Origin: Onchocerca lupi
Lineage: Eukaryota > Nematoda > Chromadorea > Rhabditida > Onchocercidae
Direction of reading: 5' to 3'
DNA: 64,000 nucleotides
NCBI GenBank assembly: GCA_028564675.1
Contig: JAOVVO010000066.1
Span: 124,001 to 188,000, forward strand
Shown here piece after piece: positions 48,701 to 58,948 of this stretch (its first letter is position 1; every line of letters begins with the position of its first letter). The notes under the pieces are model-generated. The model saw only the letters and a program-made list of their open reading frames with translations, had not been told where the DNA came from and did no database searches. Both the position numbers and the translations under genes were made by a program.

Positions 48701-51700
48701 GTTGTTGACAAGTTTTTAGAGATTGGAGTTAGCAATATTTCAAATATATTTAGAAATTTAAATATTCAATCCAAAAGGATTCAAACATATAAGGAAAAAT
48801 ATAAGAGACGATGAAATCGATTGAAATTAAGTCCATCGCGGAACAAGAAATAAATTAAGTCGATTATATTGAATTAGAAATATGAATTAAATAATCAAGC
48901 AAAGGTCGTTATAGATGATATCTAACTTAAGCAAATTCATGAGAAATAATAGAAGTTTATCTTTTATCAAAAATTTTTGCAACTTTACGACAAATTGCAG
49001 ATTGTTTTCAAGGTAAAATCAATTTTGCCTATTTTATACCCATCCATTATTTGAAAGTCTTAGCTTTGAATAATAGATATAATGTAGGTAGCGATAAAAA
49101 ATAAATAAACAAAGATTTAGGTAAACAGCATAAGTACAGTGGCAAGGAATTAAAATGAAATAAATATTAATTTATTAAAATAGATGATATTTTCTTAACA
49201 ATTATTCCATGCTCTCTTCCATTCTCTGTAATCTTTTGCTTGATTTATCCACGTTTGATACGTTATAAAAAGTTTTCAAGTATTATCAGTAAGTTCCATG
49301 AAGTTTTCAAATATATTTTCATCGAAGTATACGTTAAGTCATCTGAAATGGACAAATGATTGACTGAAGAAATTAAATAAGAAAAAATACTGCAGTGGTA
49401 ACCTATAGGCACTTTTTTGCAGTTTTGTTTCTATCATCAGAAGCAATTTATTTAACATTATTCTTCGAACATCTTCGTTGTTTATTTTGATAAATATTTC
49501 ATGCCTTAAAATACTAGGAGCTTTCTCAATTAATATTTAATATGTCTACTCGATTCTGAAACTTAATTTGAAAGTATGAACAAGTTACTTGTCAGTTGAA
49601 AAAAAAGAAACAGATGAAGTGGAAAGAGGGAGTGAGTGAAAAACAAATAAATGAAGAAGCAAGGAAACTTAGGTTTGTCATTTAAAAAAAAAAAGAAGAA
49701 AATTGCTAAAATTTTGTGATTTTTCTTGGAGAGTGAAAACATTTGATCGGTATTTTCAGAGTAAATCACTGAATTTTCTTACCTAAAAGACAGAATTCAT
49801 CATTGTCCTTCAAAATATGTTTTATTGCTTCAAGATGATACATCTGAGAAGTGCAATTGTAATGAAATAAATAGAAATCTTTTGACAACCAATGTTCAGA
49901 TTTCATTACAGAATAAATGCTGAAATATGCCCACAAGCAAAGATTTTATTAAGTCTTTGTGCTTCAGTGAAATCGCATACCACATTTTTTCATCATAGAT
50001 GAAGCTTGAAAGAAGTTAGGATTTGAGTTACCCTCAAATTTTATTTATACTTAAAAGTAACTCTTCTCACATATTGGTAATTTCTCGAAAAACAGACAAA
50101 TTTAAACTTCAGATTTCTGGAACTGTTAGTCGGTCGGCTAAATTTGGCGTAAGATTTTTTTCTCTTCAGGTTTTCCATCGGTTGGTAAATCGACGCTATT
50201 GTGTAACCTTGCTGGTGTTTATTCGGAAGTGGCAGCGTATGAATTCACCACTCTAACTACGGTACCAGGTGTCATTCGCTACAAAGGTGCCAAAATGCAG
50301 CTTTTGGATTTGCCTGGAATTATCGAAGGAGCAAAAGATGGGAAGGGACGTGGTAGGCAAGTGATTGCTGGTTAGTCTAAGCCTTGAATTGTGATTTAAT
50401 TTCATTTTCATGATTTTATTATATCTTGAAGATCACAAGAAAATGCAAATGCTTTATAGCTTTTTATTTTCAGTAGCTCGGACATGTTCGTTAATATTGA
50501 TGATATTAGATGTTATGAAGCCTCTGCAACACAAAAAATTGCTTGAACAAGAATTGGAAGGTTTCGGTATACGATTGAACAAATCACCACCAAATATTAT
50601 TTTTAAACGTAAAGAAAAAGGCGGATTAAATTTGACCTGTTTGGTAAGCCTTGCGTATATCGGTAATCCTATTAACATTGCTTATCCATCTACTATTTCT
50701 CATGTTGAGCGAACATTTTTATGTAACCTTGCAAGATGGGTTTACAGCACTAGACCATTCGCTTAATACTTCTTTTAGTAATCTTCCTGTTATCCGCTGT
50801 TTGTTGGTTCTATTTGTTCTCTTTGCATCGTGTCATCTAAATCAAATATTTTTTGATGTCGTTTTAGGCCATTTCTATTGAATTGAAATTACTTTATGCA
50901 GCTGTGCCTCAAAATTTTATTTTCAGGCTCCACAATCAGAACTTGATACGGAGATAGTAAAAAGTATTTTGGCGGAATATCGTATACATAATGCCGACGT
51001 AACTCTAAAATTTGATGCTACATCAGAAGATTTAATTGATGTTATCGAAGGAAATAGGTAGATAGGCTTCGAGATGTCCCTTTTTGATGGATTGAATAGA
51101 GGAATTGATGTATTTTTAATTCTAGTTTCTTTTATTATCTTCCTAGCTTGAAATCCTGAATTATTCGAATTCTGTATTGCATTTTTGATCAGATCGCTGG
51201 ATTAAATATCACCAGATTTATGGATTTTGAAAATGCCATCTATTGCAGGATTTATATCCCATGTATATATGTTTTAAACAAAATCGATCAAATTTCAGTA
51301 GAGGTAAGGTGATTTTTTTTCTAGACTTATTTCGGAATAAATTTATTTCCACTCATACTTCCAGACTGAATTTTCAGGAATTAGATATAATATATAAAAT
51401 TCCTCACTGTGTGCCCATTTCTGCACATCACAAATGGAATTTCGATGATTTGCTGGAAAAAATATGGGATTATTTGAATCTCATTAGAGTGTAAGTGTTG
51501 CAGTTTCCCTCCATTTTCAAACATTTCAAAATGAAAAATTGAGAGTAGAAAATTAAGAGTTAAATTCAAGAAAAAATTCTAGAAAATTGGTAAAGCCCAA
51601 TCCTTAGTGTAGAAGGTTGGTCTGAATGGGTTCCAAATATCTGACTGCTATTCAGATTTACTCATTTGTAATTAGTCTCTTCGCCCGAAACTTCCCTGCA

Positions 51701-52205
51701 TTTCTCAGGTACTTAACTTGTGCTTGAATTTCCTGTATTTCTCTTTTTTTTTTCTTTTGGAGATAAAAAGCAGAAACTATTTTAGGTATACCAAACCGAA
51801 AGGACAATTACCTGATTACAATGCACCCATCGTACTACCAGCAGAAACACGAACCGTTGATGATTTATGTTTCAAAATCCATAAAACTCTTCAGAAAGAC
51901 TTCAAATTGTATGTTGTTTTCAAAATCTTTTATTCAGCAGTTAAATTATGAACTAAGTAAAACTAATGGTTCCTGTACGTTAACTATCGTTTTATTTGCT
52001 GAAAGACGCATTACATTTAATTCAGACAGCATTATTAATGAATTTTACTGTTTGTCGTGTTTTAGTTTCATGATTTCTCATTTTCAGTGCATACGTTTGG
52101 GGAAGTTCGGCGAAACATAATCCGCAAAGAGTGGGAAAGGAACACATATTGAATGATGAAGATGTCGTACAAATCGTCAAAAAGTTCTTTTCTTTCTACT
52201 TTTAA
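39750..52205 (+). CDS. DRG1: DRG1, developmentally regulated GTP-binding protein
   Basis: Obg/HflX-superfamily GTPase that associates with translating ribosomes with DFRP/Lerepo4-type partners. Nine exons: 39750-39788, 39960-40125, 50170-50370, 50474-50643, 50927-51057, 51249-51303, 51378-51490, 51786-51908 and 52088-52205, giving 371 residues. Identity to human DRG1 is very high: SILAKISEIENE, MARTQKNKAT, the G1 motif GFPSVGKST (~69-77), TTVPGVI, the G3 motif DLPGIIEGAKDGKGRG, the G4 motif NKID, SAHHKWNFDDLLEKIWDYL, and the C-terminal TGS domain beginning YTKPKGQLPDY. Intron 2 is about 10,044 bp and interrupts the G1 loop. All other introns are under about 300 bp. The long intron contains a complete gene on the opposite strand. 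The usual C-terminus IVKK is followed by six extra residues (FFSFYF) before TAA. The start lies 22 bases after a TTCAG acceptor. Confidence 0.95.
41809..41866. repeat. Small imperfect tandem repeat in DRG1 intron 2
   Basis: CAGAGTAGTTTTATTACATA recurs about 40 bases later with one change, with a partial copy (CAGTTTTATTACA) between. It lies inside the long DRG1 intron. No function suggested. Confidence 0.5.
42112..47708 (-). CDS. Single-pass type I membrane protein nested antisense in a DRG1 intron
   Basis: Four exons: 47397-47708, 45677-45850, 44792-45129 and 42112-43477; 729 residues, all junctions in phase. A signal peptide occupies residues 1-22 (MPLIQSFLTFILCVFPLATA). Then comes a Ser/Thr/Ala linker, a Cys-containing ectodomain (FVCICQQNAGNLL, NYCEQQADEC), a beta-rich stretch, a transmembrane helix at about 247-270 (LGLLIILSITAAFLIITYTI) and a basic stop-transfer RVCRSCYAKRQAKMK. 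The 455-residue cytoplasmic tail is acidic and low-complexity, with three WNQP/YNQP repeats (at about 42770, 42850 and 42885) and acidic clusters such as SSESDDEEGD. The ectodomain-TM layout loosely recalls the KIAA1549 family from memory, which I cannot confirm. The tail is encoded by one 1366-bp exon. The ATG choice at 47708 is supported by the signal peptide. Confidence 0.75.
44586..44652. repeat. 38-bp tandem repeat, about 1.7 copies
   Basis: AGTTGATATTGCAAAATTCT begins at 44586 and again at 44624, with the following bases (AGATTTAA) also shared. It lies in the intron between the membrane-helix exon and the tail exon of the nested gene. A short local duplication. Confidence 0.85.
47709..50169. 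other. Remainder of DRG1 intron 2 upstream of the nested gene
   Basis: No further exons seen. It must contain the promoter of the nested minus-strand gene near 47720-48300, where the sequence is pyrimidine-rich, and includes a CT microsatellite. Confidence 0.5.
48508..48549. repeat. CT/TC dinucleotide microsatellite
   Basis: About 40 bases of nearly perfect CT repeat with two single-base interruptions, within DRG1 intron 2. A shorter CT run occurs at about 6801-6813. Confidence 0.9.
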
Positions 52206-52687
52206 TGAAATATAATGATAATCAAATAATCCGCTATTCAGATCCTTTTCGGTTTGTTCACCCACAAAGCATAAAATGTGCTCACAAAAATTTTCGTAAC
52301 AACAAATGATTCGGGATAAAACAAAAATTTGTTCTCTAGATGCTATATCAGATTTAGACCAATTATTCAAGCACTAAATAGTTTTCATCAAAACTTTAAT
52401 GATATATTTTCCAGTTCCCAATCCTACCTTTATTCTTTAGATTTCTGACAGATTTTTGATAAAAAGATCAGAATATACTGATATGACACTAAGAAAGTAG
52501 CTTTTCGTATCTATTCAGATCAATAAAAACACAAGTGAAAAATAAAATACAGGTAAAGTAGATTATTTTGAACAGCAGAAGTAAAAACATTATCAACATT
52601 ATACTAGATGGCTTTTTGTTCATTCTTTTTTTATTGCAGGATCTAAAACAGGAAGGAACGCAATGAAATTGTTTGCTCATTTTTTCC

Positions 52688-55600
52688 TTAGCAGCTTTCT
52701 TCTCCGACAGTTCGTAATTTCAGTTGTTCCTTAATTTCAGTTAATTTTCATGCTTATGATTTTAAAATTGTTCAATTTTGGATCAGATCTAAGGGAAAAA
52801 AAAAAAAACATTTTTTAAATGGAATTTAATATCCAGTAACTTTACAATAAAAGATGGCATACTTTGATTATTTCCTTTCGCCGCAATTTCTCTGCTTCGG
52901 AGTTGAGGAGTTGCTCAAATTTTCGTTGTTTCTTGATATTATTAAACTATAAAATGAATAAATTGTGCCAAACAATACTTATATTTACAATTTTACAGAG
53001 CAGCTCGTACCATTCTTTTGATACGGACATGTGAAACAGAAATGGATTTCAACTGGTTCAAAATTCAGCTGTTTAAAAATGGTTAAGGGCTCCTGAATTT
53101 AAGCAATTCGTATTTTATCTGAAACCGAATAAGCATGCATTTTTTCCTAAATCAAGGAATTAAAATTCTTATTTCTGCTACAAATAATACCACATCTATC
53201 AGTCAGTGCTTTATGATTTGTAATGAAAAAACTGAAACCTTATAACCTAATTTTAATAGTAATGATGAATAATTGCAACATTTCTTTCAAGTATTAGATA
53301 CGAACATTACCTGGCGGCGATCCCTTTTATATCTCTCTAACATATTATTGCAAAGGCCATCGAAAACTTCTTTTATATCACCCGGTATCCGAATCTCTCT
53401 TTGTTTCATTTTTGCTATTGAAACATCAACAAATACACTGAAACAGAACTCGAAATGTTAATGTGATGCAAAATTAAGCATCTAAAAACGAAGGATTTTC
53501 AAGATTTACGATTAAATCCCAAAAAATTGAGAATTGCTTACCTTGAATTGATTAAGTCTTGCAATCGTGGTAAAGAGCGGACTTCTGGTAAAAATATTGA
53601 TTTTAATAATGGTTCTGCAAAAACATTTTTATAAATATGTGAATATTTTCTTCGTACAATTTGTTCTATATTACTGAATTACTCATTTTAAAGTAGATAT
53701 GTTAGATTCGCGGAAATTTATCTTTTGAAATTAATGTCTTTTAAAAATTCAGTACATAAAATATTCAGTTTCCCCAAAATATAAAACGACTGGTGTTTAA
53801 GGTCAAGGTTTCGGTTTACTTTTTAAACTCGGTATTAATCTATATAAATAGGAACTTACGGAACATAAGTGGTACAATGGCAATTGCCTCATTTGCTGAA
53901 TGCACAGGAAATGTAAAAAAACCCGTAAGTAATTCGAATAAGAATTCGCCAAATATAAATACAAACATATCTTCGAGGGTCTACAAAAATCTTGATAATT
54001 TTTTCTTTTAAAAGCTGACATTAGTTACATAATCTAATTTCATGAGTTATGTTCTTTTCTGCAAACTGAAGTTCCGAAACTGCACTACCGACGATAGAGA
54101 ATGCAAATTGTTACAACGAAAGAGAAAAATAAAAAAAAAAACGAAATTGGAATTTAAAATTTGACTCTTGAAAAAAGAAAATGAGCCTTTAGATATGAAT
54201 TTTTCTAAGTATGGATTGGTTTAAATTCAATGGTCGAAATTTAATTTTTTTCTTCTGAAATTTCTGTGAAATGATTTTGGGAAACTCACATTAATAGTCT
54301 GAAAATATAACATTGAAGGACGTCGAAAACTTGGTTGTCCAGTTAGAACTGCAAAAATTTGAAGATTTAGAAATAACAAATAAGTTCAAAAAAATTGTTT
54401 TCTTTACCTTGATCCAAATCAATTAGCTCGCAGCCGCATTCTGTAATAACAACATTCCCTGCATGAGCATCGACTGAAACGAGAAATTTTAATTGTAGAA
54501 ATACATGAACTTGTTTTAGTTTTATAGGCTCATTTTAAAGTGAATTCTCTTTCGCTATGTGCATCAATGTAGTGCAGAATAGTGCAGAACTCTGCAGTGC
54601 TTGGGTATGCACATCAAAGGAAAGTGAAATATGAAATGAAACAGCACTTCAATCTATAATATATTTTTCGCAAATGTGAATGATACTGTTTTTCAAGCAT
54701 TTCTTAAAAATTGATGAAAATGCAAATGGATCATTAAATATCAAATGAAACAGAAGAGATAAGAACAGATAACAAAGAAGCACTATATATTTATTATTTC
54801 TATATGAAATCTGAAAAACGAAACATACGATACGGTACAGAAATCGCGTTTAATAACATCAATGTTTCAAGTAACTGCCGACAAATTAAGCGAATATCAT
54901 ACATTTCAAATGAGAAAATCGAGCTATCCATTCTATATTTTGTGAAGAAATCGTCTTTCCAACTGCTCTGGAAACAAAACTATTTAAGGATATCACAATA
55001 AAAAAGTCAGAAAATTTCACAAACTTTGTATCTCGAACAGTTGTTTTTTTGAATCTCAAAAGCTAATTTTGGTAATTATTTCGAATTGCTTTAAAAATTT
55101 GTTCAGTTATAATTGACTGAAAGAGATACAAAGTAAGTAAAATTTAACTTGAATTAAGTTGAAAATTTAAAGCAATTCAGGAAACTATTTCAACGCAAAG
55201 TGAGGAAGACCTTACTTTATAAAGCCGATCACGCATTGTTCCTTTCTTGAAAATAGGTCTAATATATATAATTCCGCCATCAGTGGCCCAGCTTGTTACA
55301 CTCTCATTTAAATGCGGGCACTGCAAAGTACGCAAGAATTCAAGGGCATTGTTAAGACTTGCCACTGCTCCGAAACGATCTGGCCCATATCGGACGCCAG
55401 AGAGCATCAGCTTTGAAGAGCCACATCTAATTTCATAATGTATTTTGCCAGGTCGCCAACCACAATGTTTTCTTTGTTGCTCAATAATCCACTGCCGTTT
55501 ATCGCGGAACGACAAAAGTATCCATTCATGCAAACCTGTGCAAGTAGAAAATTTTGTAATGACAATTTGAGTCTCCTTGAACTTTCATTTTTGGATAAAC

Positions 55601-57164
55601 ATTACAAATAGAAAGCAATATACCTAATTCTGATGTATTGATACAATGCGTTTAAGCACAACCATGCTAATTAAGCTGTCCAAATTCATAGGAACTTAAA
55701 TGCAAAAATGAGCACAATACTTTTCTAAGTTAAAACTTTTTTAAACTAAACTGTAATTTTACCAGTGTAAGTTTCGGTGAAGCTTTCGAGGAAATTGGCG
55801 ACTACAGGGCATGCATACAGAAACGGGTGTAAGCAGATGGCATCCAAAAATTCCTGCAATCAGTTCTGCACAACATGTCGGTAAAAAAGATTTGACAAAA
55901 TTTGGATTAACAAAACAAATTTAATTATAGCTAAGGAAGAAACTATAGCATAAGCTCCTACCAGTTAACAGAAATTCACGCTGCATCTTGATCAGATTCA
56001 GCTCAAATCTGTTTAGCAATGGCTTGAAGCACGTGTTTAAACTGATTAGCAGACAGCAACATTTTAACTTGCTGGCAAATCCGGAAATATGTCACGCTGC
56101 GACATTATTAAACCTCCTTCAGAAAATGCCTAGTTGAATTTTCTAGTAGCAGTCCTTTTATCCAGTTCCCTTCAATTTTTAATTTTATAGAGATCTAAAC
56201 CTGCAGCGCCAGCATACGTTGTTTGATGAATACTTCGTTTGCGTTTCCAATGAATTTTTTTGGAGGGAATCCTAAATTTGCACAGAATTTTTCAATCTGT
56301 GAATTCAACTTCCTGAAAAATCCCTTTATTAATAAGTGCAAAATACGGAACTTCTACAGTTTTCAAGAGAAAAGTTAGAAATCTCTTCCAAATTAATTAC
56401 TGTTATACAGAAATGATATACCGAAACTCCGCATAACGTCGGTGAATACGCCACGACTTTCCGATTTCCAGTTGATTGTTCACTTCTATCACATATTCCT
56501 CAAATCCTCATGAATTTCATCAAGATTAAACTGAATCTTTGGGAATATAAAACTTTATAATTTAAATATGCATTAGTCTGCAAAAATTTGACAAATTATT
56601 TTAAAGATATTTCCATTCCTAACTTAATTTGTTAGTAAGTAACTGGTGAGAATTTTCTTCTAAAACTGAGAAATAGAAGTTGACTTAAATGCATTCTGAT
56701 TTCGATGCTACTGCTCCACTTTCGATTGTAAGTAAGAAGTGATCAAATTCGAAATCAATTACTCGAAACCAAATTCAAATTTGGTTGAAGTGTGTTTCAA
56801 ATGACAATCAGCAATTTCCAAATCATTAATTATTCTCACACATACTTTAAAAGTTCACTTAATAATATGTTACGTTATTCATATCTCAGACAATAATAGA
56901 GCAAAATGGGACTATCAGCCGGATATGCTTGATTTATATTAACTGTAGCCGGCAGTTTGGTGAAGAATCAGCCTGAAGAAGCACGATACAAATTTAACCA
57001 CAATTTTAGCGTACTTAAGTCTACATGTGTATGCAGATTATCGGTCGTATATCCACTGAAAGCTGAACACAAACCACGTGGTCGGGTAATCGTATCCAAT
57101 CGATTAATTTGCATTTTATGGGGTGTGTAACGTCAACAGCTACTGGCGTACTGTTTTGCATCAT
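52688..57164 (-). CDS. PXK: PXK/Slob-type PX domain kinase-like protein, N-terminus unresolved
   Basis: Endosomal PX-domain protein with a kinase-like domain; in animals PXK sorts receptors at endosomes. Secure exons: 56422-56506, 56201-56312, 55763-55853, 55216-55535, 54829-54967, 54408-54473, 54290-54348, 53860-53980, 53542-53614, 53311-53437, 52863-52946 and 52688-52729 (438 residues). PX domain: EEYVIEVNNQLEIGKSW, RRYAEFRKLN, LGFPPKKFIGN, EFLDAI. Kinase-like part: catalytic loop DAHAGNVVITE with no HRD, and LIDLDQ in place of DFG, as in human PXK. Then TGQPSFRRPSM, TLEDMFVFIFGEFLFELLTG and IRIPGDIKEVFDGL. It ends in a charged coiled coil (KKQRKFEQLL). The WH2-like proline-rich tail of vertebrate PXK is absent. 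A first exon near 57164-57020 (MMQNSTPVAVDVTHP) fits the family start. Its junction to the PX exon does not resolve: FNLDEIHED and FEEYVIEV lie in frames one base apart near 56500. Confidence 0.8.
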
Positions 57165-58047
57165 CCATTCTGTGAAGAGTTAAAATTTGAATTTCAAGTT
57201 GAATTTGAGAGTGTAATTTAGTAAACACTTTTCGGAAGCGATCGCATTCCCGAGAGACAACTCATCGTCAAAAAAATCATGGCAACAGCACAGGACAACT
57301 TCTTATTCCAACCACTCATTTTCCTCTCCTCTACCCAATGTACATCGAATCTGAATAATGCGCAACGTCCGAACCAATTCATATGAGCATCTGCAAGTCA
57401 TTTACATAATCGCACAGCTTATAAGTGCTCGAATTTTGCACGAGATTTGTGTGTTTTGTTTTGCTTGTAATCTTCGGATTTCGCTTGTCCTCGTTCAGTC
57501 ATAGGGGCGGAGGTTGAGGTTCGGCATTGGTTGTTTTCTTGAATTGGTTTCATTTTATTCCAGGTGGAATCTCCATTATGTAGATGAGTCATTCATGAGA
57601 ATTATTTAATTCTTCCTGGGACATTATGAAATTGACCAAAATTTTGTGAATTAAATGAAAGTGATGGCTCTCGAGGAATTTATATTTTAGGCAGTGATGT
57701 TTTTTATTGACTGTAGTGGGTAAGATTTATACCACTTTCCTATATTTTTCATCTTCTTAGAAGAGTTTTTATCTACCAAGCCCATCTTTAAAGTTGTTAT
57801 TAAATGAACTGCCAAAAAGCCACCAAAATCGGCCAGGTGATAAGTGTTGCAGATTCATTTGGCCAAAATGTCCGAATAAGTAGTAATGCCAAATCTACAT
57901 TACCTTAGTCAGCACTTTCTTCACACAGAGCTTTGCTCCTTCGCATCGATAATAGAACTTTCAACAAAGGGAACATTTTTGTAACATTTCTGAAGTTTTC
58001 TGATAGCTCAGGAGACTGCAAAAATGCTAGAAATTTACCCAGATTTC
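57165..58047. other. Intergenic, no supported gene
   Basis: Moderately less AT-rich around 57240-57540. No exon with matched splice sites recognised. It contains the presumed promoter of the PXK-like gene. Confidence 0.35.
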
Positions 58048-58290
58048 TTAGTTGTCAGGGTTTATGAAACCTAAAGCTATTCTACTGATAATGCCAGATA
58101 AATTCACCGGAACAGGAATTGGATTTTTGCCGTTTTCTGTGACAACATTTTCAAAGATAATAGCTGTACTATCAGCGATACTTTTTCGCAAATGTAGCAT
58201 AAGCTCTTCCATTAAGAAGGCATAAAAATGCTTACAACTTTTTCTTCCCACAAGCATAAAAAAATGAAATGCTCCTTGCCAATCTGAATT
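58048..58290 (-). CDS. Possible small gene or orphan last exon
   Basis: A minus-strand exon opens after a good acceptor (GTTTAATTCAG near 58291) and stays open 80 codons to TAA at 58048-58050. The first ATG reads MLVGRKSCKHFYAFLMEELM, with later GKNPIPVPVNLSGII. Protein-like composition with a helix followed by a Pro/Val-rich strand. It could be a trans-spliced 69-residue protein, the last exon of a gene whose other exons I could not find, or a relic. No family recognised. Confidence 0.3.
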   Translation of the reverse strand, partial: NSDWQGAFHFFMLVGRKSCKHFYAFLMEELMLHLRKSIADSTAIIFENVVTENGKNPIPVPVNLSGIISRIALGFINPDN

Positions 58291-58296
58291 AAACAA

Positions 58297-58948
58297 AATA
58301 TTCCAGTGCTCAGATTTTGTCTAAGAACTTTTCGGTTAAAAAATTGTTGGGGAATAAAATACTGGATATATTAATTTTAGGCTATGTTGTTTTTTAATAA
58401 ACCTTAATAGATAAGATTATTTTGAGAATTCTGAAAAACTCGATCTAATCAAGGAAGATGAATTAAAATTAGTCGATTCTGTATCAAGTAGGGCGTTGAA
58501 ATGCTTTTAAAGAATAAGTTATATTTACATAAGTTTACCGTTTTCTTTTAAATTAGTTTGATAAGATTTTTTCTAAATTTGCTTTGATTTTAATTCAGAT
58601 TTTTGATATATACGCAGTGGAAGCTTAATATATACGAATTTTTGCAACTTAACTTTTCCAGAATGTAACAAATGACTTCATCAACATCAACTCGTTCAAC
58701 ATTTTCTGGGGTAATTTCTCCGAAATACTGGATTTATTTGATCTAAATTAATTTATTAATTAGATTTAATTGGTTCTAAATTGATTTATTGATCTTTTGA
58801 GTCATTTTCTGTTTGGTTGGGAAAAAAAATTAAAAATAATAACAAACGTTGGCAATTTTTTCTTGAGTCAAAGATAAGCTTCAAGAAAATCTTAAACATG
58901 GATAAAAATATTTACAGATGATAAGCCTACTAGCATATTTTCAAAAGT
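58297..58948. other. Intergenic, upstream of the coiled-coil gene
   Basis: Very AT-rich and without exons. A possible spliced-leader acceptor ATTTACAG lies near 58917, about 30 bases before the start of the next gene. Confidence 0.4.
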
